Of a DNA stretch of 64,000 nucleotides, positions 9,708 to 18,458 are shown piece after piece (within the stretch, counting starts at the first letter, position 1; each line of letters begins with the position of its first letter). The notes beneath the pieces are model-generated. The model worked only from the letters and a program-made list of their open reading frames with translations, had not been told where the DNA came from and searched no databases. The position numbers and the translations under genes are program-made. Source of the stretch: Solidesulfovibrio carbinoliphilus subsp. oakridgensis (GTDB lineage: Bacteria > Desulfobacterota > Desulfovibrionia > Desulfovibrionales > Desulfovibrionaceae); contig NZ_CM001368.1 in NCBI RefSeq assembly GCF_000177215.2, positions 3,727,625 through 3,791,624 on the forward strand, given 5' to 3'.

Positions 9708-9933
9708 ATGCCTCCGGCGGCCGGGGGGGATCATCCCCCCCGGACCCCCTGGACGGAAGAAGGGAAGGGGGGTGTTGTGATGGTGGTTGGGGTATTGTAG
9801 TTTCAGGGCTGCAAGAATCAGATTGCCTGTAGGACAGACAGCCGCGCTCCCCTTTCGGGGGGTCCGGGGGGCATGATGCCCCCCGGCGGAGAGGTCCAGG
9901 AGAGGTGGCGCCTCTCCTGGCCGCCGGAGGCAT
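9708..9933. repeat. Complete inverted-repeat intergenic element, copy 1
   Basis: A 226-bp block bounded by perfect 15-bp inverted repeats (ATGCCTCCGGCGGCC at 9708-9722, its reverse complement at 9919-9933). Next to each end lies a GC hairpin: one at about 9721-9743 (CCGGGGGGGA, 3-base loop, complement) and one at 9867-9895 around GCATGATGC. A further stem, CCAGGAGAGG with CCTCTCCTGG, is at 9896-9920. No coding sequence is apparent inside. It lies within the Tad operon between cpaE and cpaF, so transcripts probably read through it or are attenuated there. Same ends as the elements at 20607 and 29300. Confidence 0.85.
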
Positions 9934-9951
9934 AAAAGGAGCGACCTTCCT

Positions 9952-11322
<1,371 letters not shown>

Positions 11323-11383
11323 AGCCGGACGGAGGCAACGACCATGCAACTGCGCCAGTCCGCCGCACCGTAAGGGGAACGCC

Positions 11384-12367
11384 ATGTCCGACGGACTGCC
11401 GAACATCCTGTCCCTGGCCTTGCTGCTGTCCCTGGTCTACCTCTTCGTGGCCGTGGTCCTGGTCATCCGGCGGCTGACCGACACCAGCGGCAAGGAAATG
11501 GCCCGGCGTCTCGAACAGTTGGCCCAGGGCAAGGGCCTTGGCGCGGATTTCGCCGGCGACATCGTCAAAAAGCACGAGATGAGCGGCCTGCGCTGGCTCG
11601 ACGTGTTCCTGTCGCGCCAGGCCTGGAGCCGGCGCATGGACCGGATGCTCGACCAGGCCGACATCGAGGCGCCTCTCGGCCTTTTCGTGCTCCTGTCCCT
11701 GGTCTTCGGCGTCACGGGCTACGTGGCCGCCTCCCTCTACCTCGGCAATTTCCTGGCCCGGGTGGCCATCGGATTCGCGCTCGGGGTCCTGCCGTTCAAG
11801 TGGATCGCCATGCGAAAGGCCAAGCGCATGGCCGCTTTTGAAACCCAGTTGCCCGAGGCCCTGGAGCTGGTGGGTCGGGCCTTGAAGGCCGGGCACACCT
11901 TTTCGAGCGGCATGGGCATGGTGGTCAGCGAATTTGCCGAGCCCATCCGGGGCGAGTTCCAAAAGACCATGGAAGAGGTCAACTTCGGCATGGGCGTGAC
12001 CGTCGCCCTCGACAACCTGATGGAGCGGGTGGACTGCCCGGACCTCAACTTCTTCGTCATCTCGGTCAAGATCCAGAACGAGACCGGCGGCAACCTGGCC
12101 GAGATCGTGGAGAACATCGCCTGGCTCATCCGCGAGCGCATAAAGCTCAAGGGCCGCATCCGGGTGCTCTCGGCCGAGGGCCGCATGGCGGCCTGGGTTT
12201 TGTGCCTGCTGCCGTTTTTCGTGTGCGGGGCCGTGCAGATGTTAAACCCCGGCTACCTGAACCTGCTTTTCACCGAAGCCCTTGGCCGGTTCTTCCTCTA
12301 TCTGGTGGCCGGGCTCATGACCCTCGGCGTCCTGGTCATCCGCAAGATGGTCCGGATCGATGTCTAG
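11384..12367 (+). CDS. tadB: Tad inner-membrane protein TadB
   Basis: 327 residues. It has an N-terminal membrane helix (about residues 8-28), two further helices near residues 98-150, the type II secretion F domain (FETQLPEALELVGRALKAGH, then SSGMGMVVSEFAEPI and NFFVISVKIQNETGGNLAEI) and C-terminal helices around 260-315. This is the standard layout of TadB, which with TadC forms the inner-membrane platform acted on by CpaF. The start has AAGGGGAACGCC immediately upstream. It ends with a TAG stop that also begins an AT-rich intergenic element. Confidence 0.95.
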   Translation: MSDGLPNILSLALLLSLVYLFVAVVLVIRRLTDTSGKEMARRLEQLAQGKGLGADFAGDIVKKHEMSGLRWLDVFLSRQAWSRRMDRMLDQADIEAPLGLFVLLSLVFGVTGYVAASLYLGNFLARVAIGFALGVLPFKWIAMRKAKRMAAFETQLPEALELVGRALKAGHTFSSGMGMVVSEFAEPIRGEFQKTMEEVNFGMGVTVALDNLMERVDCPDLNFFVISVKIQNETGGNLAEIVENIAWLIRERIKLKGRIRVLSAEGRMAAWVLCLLPFFVCGAVQMLNPGYLNLLFTEALGRFFLYLVAGLMTLGVLVIRKMVRIDV

Positions 12368-12474
12368 TGTGGCGTCCAGAGAAAAAGTGGATACGTTGTA
12401 ATGCATAAGTCGATAAGTATTTTTTCTTGAGTAAATACCGGCGTGTTTTTCAAGGGTTCCAACACGAGGAGGAC
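12366..12474. repeat. AT-rich intergenic element inside the Tad operon
   Basis: A block of about 105 bp beginning at the TAG stop of tadB (TAGTGTGGCGTCC) and ending near AACACGAGG, just before the tadC ribosome site. The centre is much richer in A+T than the flanking genes. Its beginning (TAG-TGTGGCGT) and end (ACACGAGG) match those of the block at 18291-18402 (TAG-GGTGGCGT, GACACGAGG), and the two are nearly equal in length. This suggests a small mobile or repeat family; the interior similarity is weak by eye. Confidence 0.45.
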
Positions 12475-12479
12475 CGGCC

Positions 12480-13433
12480 ATGCTCCTGTTCGCCATAACG
12501 CTTTGCGTCGCGGCCAGCGTCGGGCTTTTCGCCTACGCGGTCGGCGCCATGCGGGAGGAGCGCCGCCGCCGGCGGGAATTCGCCGTCCGGGCCATGGCCG
12601 TGCTCCATCCCGCCGGCGGGCCGGGCGGGGAGGCCCTTGGCCGGCCGGGTCTGGTCGGCTGGCTGATCGGGCTGGGCCAGGGGCTGGCCACCCGGTTCGG
12701 CGAGGCCGTCAAGCCCAAGGAGGCCAAAGAGCTTTCCAAGACGCGGGCAAACCTTGTCCACGCGGGCTTTCGCCAGCCCGGGGCGGTGGAGATCTACTGG
12801 GGCATCAAGGCCGGGGCCGGGCTGGTCGGGCTGGTGGTCGGCGCGCTTTTGGCCCTGTCCGGCCGGCTACCCGGCCAGTACAAGATGTTCGTGGCCCTGG
12901 CCTGCGTGGCCGGCGGCTTCTACCTGCCGGGCCTTCTCCTCGACGCCCGGGTGAAAAAGCGGCAAAAGGCCATCCAGCGCGGTCTGCCCGATGCCCTGGA
13001 CCTGCTCGTCGTCTGCGTGGAGGCCGGCATGGGGCTTGACGCCGCCATCTACCGGGTCTGCGTCGAAATGGCCTCCAAGGAGCCGGTTTTAAGTTCCGAG
13101 CTGCGGCTGCTGACGCTGGAGCTGCGGGCCGGCAAGTCCCGGCGCGAGGCCCTTAAAAACCTGTCGTCCCGCATCGGCCTCGAGGACATGGGGAGCCTTG
13201 TGGCCATGCTGATCCAGACCGACATGTTCGGCACCTCCATCGCCCAGACCCTTCGCGTCTACGCCGACTCCATGCGGACCAAACGGTTCCAGCTGGCCGA
13301 GGAGCTGGCGGCCAAGCTGCCGGTCAAGCTTCTTTTCCCGCTCATTTTCTTTATCTTTCCGACGCTTCTGATCGTGATCCTGGGGCCGGCCGTCATAAGC
13401 CTCATGAAGATGTTCGGGGGGATAGCCCATTGA
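12480..13433 (+). CDS. tadC: Tad inner-membrane protein TadC
   Basis: 317 residues with hydrophobic segments at the N-terminus, in the middle (about 105-150) and at the C-terminus (LLFPLIFFIFPTLLIVILGP). It contains a type II secretion F domain: GLPDALDLLVVCVEAGMGLD, then LRAGKSRREALKNLSSRIGL and SLVAMLIQTDMFGTSIAQTL. This is the second platform protein of the Tad machine, partner of TadB. GAGGAGGACCGGCC lies upstream of the ATG at 12480. A small membrane-protein gene follows closely. Confidence 0.95.
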   Translation: MLLFAITLCVAASVGLFAYAVGAMREERRRRREFAVRAMAVLHPAGGPGGEALGRPGLVGWLIGLGQGLATRFGEAVKPKEAKELSKTRANLVHAGFRQPGAVEIYWGIKAGAGLVGLVVGALLALSGRLPGQYKMFVALACVAGGFYLPGLLLDARVKKRQKAIQRGLPDALDLLVVCVEAGMGLDAAIYRVCVEMASKEPVLSSELRLLTLELRAGKSRREALKNLSSRIGLEDMGSLVAMLIQTDMFGTSIAQTLRVYADSMRTKRFQLAEELAAKLPVKLLFPLIFFIFPTLLIVILGPAVISLMKMFGGIAH

Positions 13434-13518
13434 GCCGGTGGAAACGCCGCAGCCGGTCGGCCGCGGCGTGCCGGGCGAACGCAGCGCACGGCGCGGACGC
13501 GCCGGGGAGGGGAAGGGC

Positions 13519-13893
13519 ATGGCCGCTGCCGGCGAGGTGATGCGCTCCGTCAGGGAGACCCAGTCTGGCGTGCGCGAGGCCCTGGATTCCTTTTCGGGCG
13601 GGGCGGCCTCGGCCGGGAAGGCGGCCTCGGGGCTGTCGGATTTCTTCCACAGGCCGGAAAACCTGCTGGCCTTGGCCGTGTGCGTCATGGCCGTGGCCGG
13701 CCTCTATTCGCTGTTGCGTTCGGAAAACATCATCCCCTCGGCCAGGACCCAGGCGGGAAGCCTCTTTGGCACCTTCCTGGCCCGGCGCCTGGCCCTCCGC
13801 GTCATCTTCTTCCTCGTGGTCGCCGCCTTCGGCCTGGCCCTGGCCACGGGCCGGCTGGCCGGCCTGGCCGAGATCTTCCGAAACTTCTTCTAG
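13519..13893 (+). CDS. Small membrane protein at the end of the Tad operon
   Basis: 124 residues of unknown function. An Ala/Gly/Ser-rich N-terminal half is followed by two hydrophobic helices, about LLALAVCVMAVAGLYSLL and VIFFLVVAAFGLALATGRLA. The ATG at 13519 is preceded by GGGAGGGGAAGGGC and is the best start. A GTG at 13438, five bases after the tadC stop, would add 27 Arg-rich residues and lacks a clear ribosome site. Its place as the last gene of the plus-strand Tad block suggests a role with the pilus, but I do not recognise the family. Its TAG stop is followed by a 23-bp perfect hairpin. Confidence 0.65.
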   Translation: MAAAGEVMRSVRETQSGVREALDSFSGGAASAGKAASGLSDFFHRPENLLALAVCVMAVAGLYSLLRSENIIPSARTQAGSLFGTFLARRLALRVIFFLVVAAFGLALATGRLAGLAEIFRNFF

Positions 13894-13968
13894 TGTCGCG
13901 TCCCGGACGCACCAAGGTCCCTGGGCATGGCGGACGGCGTCCGCCATGCCCAGGGACCTTGTCGCGTG
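13892..13968. terminator. Perfect 23-bp hairpin between convergent genes
   Basis: Arms 13913-13935 and 13939-13961 pair perfectly over 23 bp with a 3-base loop. The short sequence TGTCGCGT occurs on both sides (13894-13901 and 13960-13967). It lies between the end of the plus-strand Tad operon and the end of the minus-strand block, so a two-way transcription stop is a likely role. There is no T-run, so a classical Rho-independent terminator is not certain; it could equally be a mobile repeat of the family that begins at other TAG stops here. Confidence 0.6.
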
Positions 13969-14040
13969 AAACGGGCGGCGCACCCGCCTTGTCCCCACAC
14001 CCGTTCGGGCGTCCTGGCGCCCCTCCTGTCCGGCCGGGAG

Positions 14041-14367
14041 CTACTCTCGATAGGGCCGGTATTGCAGGAGGATCTTGTCCGTCACGGTCTGGCGCAGGGC
14101 GGCGATGTCGCTGTCGCTGGCCATGGTTTCGCTGGCGGCCAGGGCGTCGGCCGCGTTCTCGAAGCCCGCGTCCCGGGCCGCGGCGTCGAACTTGGCGTCC
14201 CAGACGTCGGGCTGGTCCCGGGAGGTGGCGACGTAGTCGCCGGCGCTGACCAGGGCGAGGTAGGATTGGTAGAATTTGACGAGGTTGTCCTTGGTCGTGG
14301 CGGCTCCGGCCGTTCCGGCCCAAAGGAGCAGGACGAGACAGACGGGGGCCAGGCGGATTTTCTTCAT
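14041..14367 (-). CDS. Small exported protein of unknown function
   Basis: 108 residues with a clear Sec signal peptide (MKKIRLAPVCLVLLLWAGTAGA, cleavage about residue 22). The mature part is acidic, Ala/Asp-rich and mostly helical in appearance (NLVKFYQSYLALVSAGDY). The ATG at 14367 is preceded by GAAGGAACCCGTC; an upstream ATG at 14442 would hide the signal sequence and is rejected. It is the last gene of the minus-strand pilin-like block, 71 bp after the TadE-like gene, so it may be a periplasmic accessory of the pilus. No family recognised. Confidence 0.65.
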   Translation of the reverse strand: MKKIRLAPVCLVLLLWAGTAGAATTKDNLVKFYQSYLALVSAGDYVATSRDQPDVWDAKFDAAARDAGFENAADALAASETMASDSDIAALRQTVTDKILLQYRPYRE

Positions 14368-14438
14368 GACGGGTTCCTTCGCCGCGATCCGGCCGGACCG
14401 GCCTGGGCCGGGCTGGATCGTTAGGCCGGGTTGCGTGT

Positions 14439-14891
14439 TCACCAGGGCTCGGAGGCCCTTTTGGCCGAGGCCGTAAGGACCAGGTTGTCGAAAAACGGCT
14501 GCATCATGGGAGTGACCGCCTTGTAGGTGTAGCTGAGCCTGACCTCGAAAGGGGTGCAGGGCGTCACCTTGCAGGTGGTGGTCGTGGCCGGGCTCAAGGT
14601 CAGGACGGGCGGGACCGCGCCCTGGCTGCCGGTCTGGGTGACGGCGGGGAGCAGGCCCTCCTGGTCCATGTACTGCTCGGCCGAGTCCTTCGTGGTCTGG
14701 TGCGTGGCCGCGTCCCGGGCGATGGCGGTCACGGCGCTGTCCAGGGTGATCTGGATGCGCAGGATGTTGGCGATCTCGATGATGCCGAAAAGCATCATGA
14801 GGAGCACCGGCAGCACGAGGGCCAGTTCCACGGCCGTGGAACCCGTTTCGGCCCTTGCCCGGGCCTGGGTGCTGCGAGGTGTCGATGCCAT
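14439..14891 (-). CDS. TadE-like pseudopilin (second copy)
   Basis: 150 residues. It shows the TadE signature: a basic N-terminus, then ETGSTAVELALVLPVLLMML followed by FGIIEIANILRIQITLDSA. The Glu five residues into the hydrophobic stretch is the expected pseudopilin feature, processed by a prepilin peptidase in the family. The rest is a small beta-rich periplasmic domain with two Cys (CKVTPC) that could form a disulfide. The start is 15 bp downstream of the TadG-like stop, so the genes form one operon. Probable minor pilin. Confidence 0.85.
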   Translation of the reverse strand: MASTPRSTQARARAETGSTAVELALVLPVLLMMLFGIIEIANILRIQITLDSAVTAIARDAATHQTTKDSAEQYMDQEGLLPAVTQTGSQGAVPPVLTLSPATTTTCKVTPCTPFEVRLSYTYKAVTPMMQPFFDNLVLTASAKRASEPW

Positions 14892-14905
14892 GGCCTTGGT
14901 CCCTT

Positions 14906-16420
14906 CTACGGCGTGCCGGTGGTGGCTTCCTTCTTGGTCATGAGCCGCTGGCCGAGCTGCTGCCCGATCTTCTTGAACATGTCCTGGATGCCGGTGCTCG
15001 ACGGCGCGTCGTAGTAGTGGTCCGTGGTGCCGGGCTTGGACGAGGCGATCTTCTGCATGAGGCTCTTGTCCGTGGCGTCGGAAGCGCCAAAGCGCACGGA
15101 GAAGATCTCCACCGGGTAGTTGAGGTCGTTTTTGGCGGCATCGGCCTCGTCGAGCACGAACTGGTTGAGCTTGCCGCCGTCCTTGCAGTCCGGGATCTGG
15201 GCCAGGGTGGCCGTGGCCGTGGACAGGGTGGCGTAGGGCGAGGTGGCGGTGTCGGGCTTGAGCCCCTGGCCGAAGTAGGCGTTGGTCCAGTAGGTGTTGA
15301 CGGTCTTGGAGGCCGAGGCGAAGTTCCCGCCGCAGCGGCCGTCCTCGGTGTCGCCGTCGGTCAGGACGATCATGATCTTGCGCACCTTCTTGTCCGTGCT
15401 GCCCTCGACATAGGGCGCCTCGGGCGAGAGCACCTTGCGTCCCCACTTGATGCCCTCGGAAATGAGCGTGCCCGAGGTGACGGCCCCGGCGTTTATGGCC
15501 TCGATGTTGTTGAGGATGGTGTTCTTGTCCGAGGACAGGGCCCGGATCGGGGACATGCCGGAGCAGGTCTTGTCCGTGAAGGTGCTGACCCCGCTTAACG
15601 TGTAGCCGTAGAAGATGTTGGTACTGGTCGCGGTCCGACTGTATTCGACCTTGAGCTTGCCGGTGTTGAGGGTGCCGTCGGCGTTGCGGCAACCCGGGCC
15701 CACACCGTCGGGGTTGCGCTCGGCCGTGACCGGGTCGCTGCCGTCGATGCGGACCTTGCCCTGGAAGGGGACGAGCCCGATCTTCGACCGGGTCGAGGAC
15801 GTCGAGGCCGGCATGATCAGGTTGACCAGGTCCCTGGCCGCGTCCTTGGCGCTGTCGATGGGCGAGCCCTTCATGCTGCCGGTGCTGTCGAGGACCAGGA
15901 CCAGCTCGATGTCGTTGTACCCGGCGCAGGCCTCGGCCGTGACCGTGGTGTCCCCGATGCCGATGACCTTGGTGAGCGTCATGTCCACGTTGGCCTTTGC
16001 GTCCACGCACACGCTGCGCGTCGCGCCGCCGGAGGTGACCTGGATGTCCGTGGCGTCGGGATCGTTCAGGGCCAGGTTGGCCGTCACCGCGGCCTTGACC
16101 TTGCCGTTGGTGACGTCCGGGTCGTCGGGCAACTGGAGGCTGCCGGCCAGGGCGGCCGCGTCCACGGCGTTTTGCAGCTGGTTGTGGGCCACGTAGACGC
16201 GGCTTAGGTCCACGGCCACGCCGGCCGCGGCCATGGTGCCGACCAGGGCCGCGGCGATGATGACGCTCGACGCCCCCTGGGCGTTGCCGCCCTCAGTTGG
16301 CGGCCGGCAGGGCCATGACGGTCTTTGACGACAGTGTGAGCGGAGTCGAGCCCATAATATTGAAAGGATTCGGGTTCCCTTGCGCGTCGCTGGCGTTGGC
16401 GAAATAGGGCTTGAAGGCAT
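14906..16420 (-). CDS. TadG-like protein with von Willebrand factor A domain
   Basis: Up to 504 residues. From about residue 45 it reads GGNAQGASSVIIAAALVGTM followed by AVDLSRVYVAHNQLQNAVDA, the typical TadG N-terminal membrane segment. A VWA domain with a MIDAS motif DSTGSMKGS (about residue 175) and VLTDGDTEDGRCGG follow. In Tad systems TadG is a minor pilin-like envelope protein. The start is a problem: the only in-frame ATG (16420) makes the gene overlap the preceding TadE-like gene by 128 bp and adds about 43 basic, Ser/Pro-rich residues unlike TadG; no GTG or TTG lies nearer. A frameshift or lost start codon is possible. Confidence 0.82.
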   Translation of the reverse strand: MPSSPISPTPATRKGTRILSILWARLRSHCRQRPSWPCRPPTEGGNAQGASSVIIAAALVGTMAAAGVAVDLSRVYVAHNQLQNAVDAAALAGSLQLPDDPDVTNGKVKAAVTANLALNDPDATDIQVTSGGATRSVCVDAKANVDMTLTKVIGIGDTTVTAEACAGYNDIELVLVLDSTGSMKGSPIDSAKDAARDLVNLIMPASTSSTRSKIGLVPFQGKVRIDGSDPVTAERNPDGVGPGCRNADGTLNTGKLKVEYSRTATSTNIFYGYTLSGVSTFTDKTCSGMSPIRALSSDKNTILNNIEAINAGAVTSGTLISEGIKWGRKVLSPEAPYVEGSTDKKVRKIMIVLTDGDTEDGRCGGNFASASKTVNTYWTNAYFGQGLKPDTATSPYATLSTATATLAQIPDCKDGGKLNQFVLDEADAAKNDLNYPVEIFSVRFGASDATDKSLMQKIASSKPGTTDHYYDAPSSTGIQDMFKKIGQQLGQRLMTKKEATTGTP

Positions 16421-16733
16421 GTTCCACCTGCACGGTTACGTTGTTTTGGCTGTCGCGGGGGGTGATGTTCACGGTCGGCGCCTCGCCGTCCACGGTCGAT
16501 GTGCCGTCGGCCTTCTGGAAAAGGCTCTGGACGTAGTCGTTCACGCCGCTGGTGTCGCCGTTTTGGCGCGCCAGCATCCGCGCGCCCTCCATGGAGGCGT
16601 TTTGCAGCTGGGAATACTCGGTCAGGGCCTTGGTCGCCTCGACCAGCACCAGGAGCAGGGGAACGAGGAGCAGCATGCCGATGGCCATTTCCACGGCGGC
16701 GATGCCTCGTTGGTCGGATAAAAAGGACTTCAT
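16293..16733 (-). CDS. TadE-like pseudopilin
   Basis: 146 residues with the TadE pattern: MKSFLSDQRGIAAVEMAIGM followed by a long hydrophobic run LLLVPLLLVLVEATKALTEY, and a small periplasmic domain (NNVTVQVEHAFKPYF). Gly-Ile-Ala-Ala-Val-Glu places the conserved Glu at the start of the helix as in processed pseudopilins. It is the first gene of the minus-strand block. The ribosome site is weak (GAGAAAAG). Its 3' end overlaps the long form of the next gene. Confidence 0.87.
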   Translation of the reverse strand: MKSFLSDQRGIAAVEMAIGMLLLVPLLLVLVEATKALTEYSQLQNASMEGARMLARQNGDTSGVNDYVQSLFQKADGTSTVDGEAPTVNITPRDSQNNVTVQVEHAFKPYFANASDAQGNPNPFNIMGSTPLTLSSKTVMALPAAN

Positions 16734-17063
16734 GGCGCTTTTCTCGGGCGTTGCGTCAGCCGCAACTTTTTTCGATTTTTTCCCGGGGACTTGGAAGAAT
16801 CATGCCAGGCGGACGGCGTTGGCTTCTTCCTGGCCCTCTCTTTGGAATCGTTTTTATTCCAGGCGGTTGGCGGCGACCGTTGCGGCCGGGTCCGACCCCG
16901 GCCGGTCCGTGGTCCACGAATCATGGACAGGCCCGTCAAAAGGGGCGCTTTGGCGTCCCCTGGGCGGCCGCGCAATCCACAAACCCTGGACGCCGGCCGG
17001 CCGGGGGCCGTGTTTACCCTCCCCGCCGGCTCTGCTATGTTCGCCGGGCGCAAGGGGGGGCCG
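16734..17063. promoter_or_regulatory. Divergent promoter region between the TadE block and tadD
   Basis: 330 bp without a gene, more AT-rich near 16765-16860. It must carry promoters in both directions. An inverted repeat TGGAAT-N7-ATTCCA at 16843-16861 is a candidate operator; a 6-bp stem GTTGCG/CGCAAC at 16750-16766 is followed by T-rich sequence on the plus strand. I could not assign sigma-70 or sigma-54 boxes with confidence. Confidence 0.4.
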
Positions 17064-18293
17064 GTGAAAGGATGTTTGCGGGCGGCGGTTGCCGCATTGG
17101 CATTGGCCGTTTGTCTGGCCGGACTGGCCGGCTGCGGCGGGTCCCGGGGCCGGGTCAAGTCCGATCCGGCCGGCAAGACCGGGGCGGCCGCCGTGGCCGC
17201 CGGCGACGCGGCCCTGGCGGCCGGGGACAGGAACGAAGCGGCGCGCCAGTATATCGCGGCCTTCAAATCCGGCGCCGATCCGGCCACGGTCCACACCCGC
17301 CTGGGCGACCTGTCCCTTGGCGGCGGCGATTTCGCCCAGGCCAGGCTGGCCTACCAGCAGGCGCTCAAGGCCAACCCCAAATCCGCGGCCGCCCTGCAGG
17401 GGCTCGGCTTCGCCCTCTATCTCGGCGGGGCCAGGGAGCCGGCGGCCGAGGCCCTGGCCCAGGCCCTGGACCGCGACCCGTCGCTGGCCCGGGCCGCCGC
17501 CCTGCTCGGGACCATCGAGAACCGGGAGGGCCGGCCCGAGGCCGCCCTGGCCGTGTACGACAAGTTTCTCGCCGTGGCCTTTGATCCGGACGTGGAAAAC
17601 AACCGGGGCATCTCGCTCATGCTCCTTGGGCGCCCCGAGGACGCGGCCGCCGCCTTCCGCCGGGCCGGGGCCGCCAAAAAGTCCCCCAAGATCGCCAACA
17701 ACCTGGGGCTCGCCCTGTGCCGGCTTGGCCGGTACGACGAGGCGTATGCCGTCTTTGCCGCAGCGGCCACGGAGTCGGCCGCGCTCAACAACGTCGGCGT
17801 GTGCTACATGGAGGCGGGAAACAAGGCCAAGGCCCAGGAATATCTGGAGCGGGCCATCGCTTCCAACCCGCGCTTCTATCCCCTGGCCCACGACAACCTG
17901 ACCCGCCTGTCCACCATGGAAGAGGTCAACCTGCCGGCTCCGGCCGCGCTCCAGCCGGAACTGCCGAAGCCGGCCCCGACTCCGGCGGCTTCGCAACCGG
18001 CCCCGGCCACTCCGGTTGCCCCGGCCCCCGGTCCGGCCGCTGCGGTTCAAGCCCCGGCCGCCTCGACTTCCGTACCGGCGACAGCGCCCCCGGCCGCGCC
18101 GGCCACGGCCCCCGTGGCCCCAACGTCGGCCCCGGCGCCCCGTGCCCCGGGCACCCCGGTGCCGTTCCAGCCGGCCCCGGCGCAACCGGCGCCGGCCGCG
18201 GCCGCCAAGCCCGGGCCGGCCAAGGCGAAATCCGCCGCGCCGGCCCGGATTCCCTCGGCTTCCGATCGTTCCGACCGGTCCGAAATGCCCTAG
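17064..18293 (+). CDS. tadD: TadD-like TPR lipoprotein
   Basis: 409 residues. The signal peptide MKGCLRAAVAALALAV... ends in a lipobox LAGC (Cys24). Tandem TPR-type repeats run from about residue 45 to 290 (e.g. LGDLSLGGGDFAQARLAYQQ, LGTIENREGRPEAALAVYDK, LCRLGRYDEAYAVF). The C-terminal ~110 residues are almost only Ala/Pro, a likely extended tail in the periplasm. The GTG start at 17064 is chosen because AAGGGGGGG precedes it and gives a perfect lipoprotein signal; ATG at 17037 is an alternative. TadD lipoproteins help secretin assembly in Tad systems; here it stands apart from the main operon. Confidence 0.85.
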   Translation: MKGCLRAAVAALALAVCLAGLAGCGGSRGRVKSDPAGKTGAAAVAAGDAALAAGDRNEAARQYIAAFKSGADPATVHTRLGDLSLGGGDFAQARLAYQQALKANPKSAAALQGLGFALYLGGAREPAAEALAQALDRDPSLARAAALLGTIENREGRPEAALAVYDKFLAVAFDPDVENNRGISLMLLGRPEDAAAAFRRAGAAKKSPKIANNLGLALCRLGRYDEAYAVFAAAATESAALNNVGVCYMEAGNKAKAQEYLERAIASNPRFYPLAHDNLTRLSTMEEVNLPAPAALQPELPKPAPTPAASQPAPATPVAPAPGPAAAVQAPAASTSVPATAPPAAPATAPVAPTSAPAPRAPGTPVPFQPAPAQPAPAAAAKPGPAKAKSAAPARIPSASDRSDRSEMP

Positions 18294-18402
18294 GGTGGCG
18301 TGGGCTAAAAAATATGTTGTTATTTTTTAGAAAAAATAATTATTTTAATATGTTGTTCTCGAAATTCGCAGGCACGAATTTCGAGAACGCGACACGAGGC
18401 CG
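18291..18402. repeat. AT-rich element with two palindromes after tadD
   Basis: Starts at the TAG stop of tadD (TAGGGTGGCGT) and ends with ACGCGACACGAGG. It contains CTAAAAAATA-N6-TATTTTTTAG (18305-18330) and a 14-bp perfect stem GTTCTCGAAATTCG with its complement at 18355-18368/18375-18388. The centre is very A+T-rich against the surrounding GC-rich genes. It may act as a terminator for tadD; its ends match the block at 12366, so it is more likely a small repeat element. Confidence 0.55.
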
Positions 18403-18458
18403 GTCCACGGCCGCCGCCGCGCCGTAGACCGGGCCGCAACAGGACAAGGGGAAGCGCC

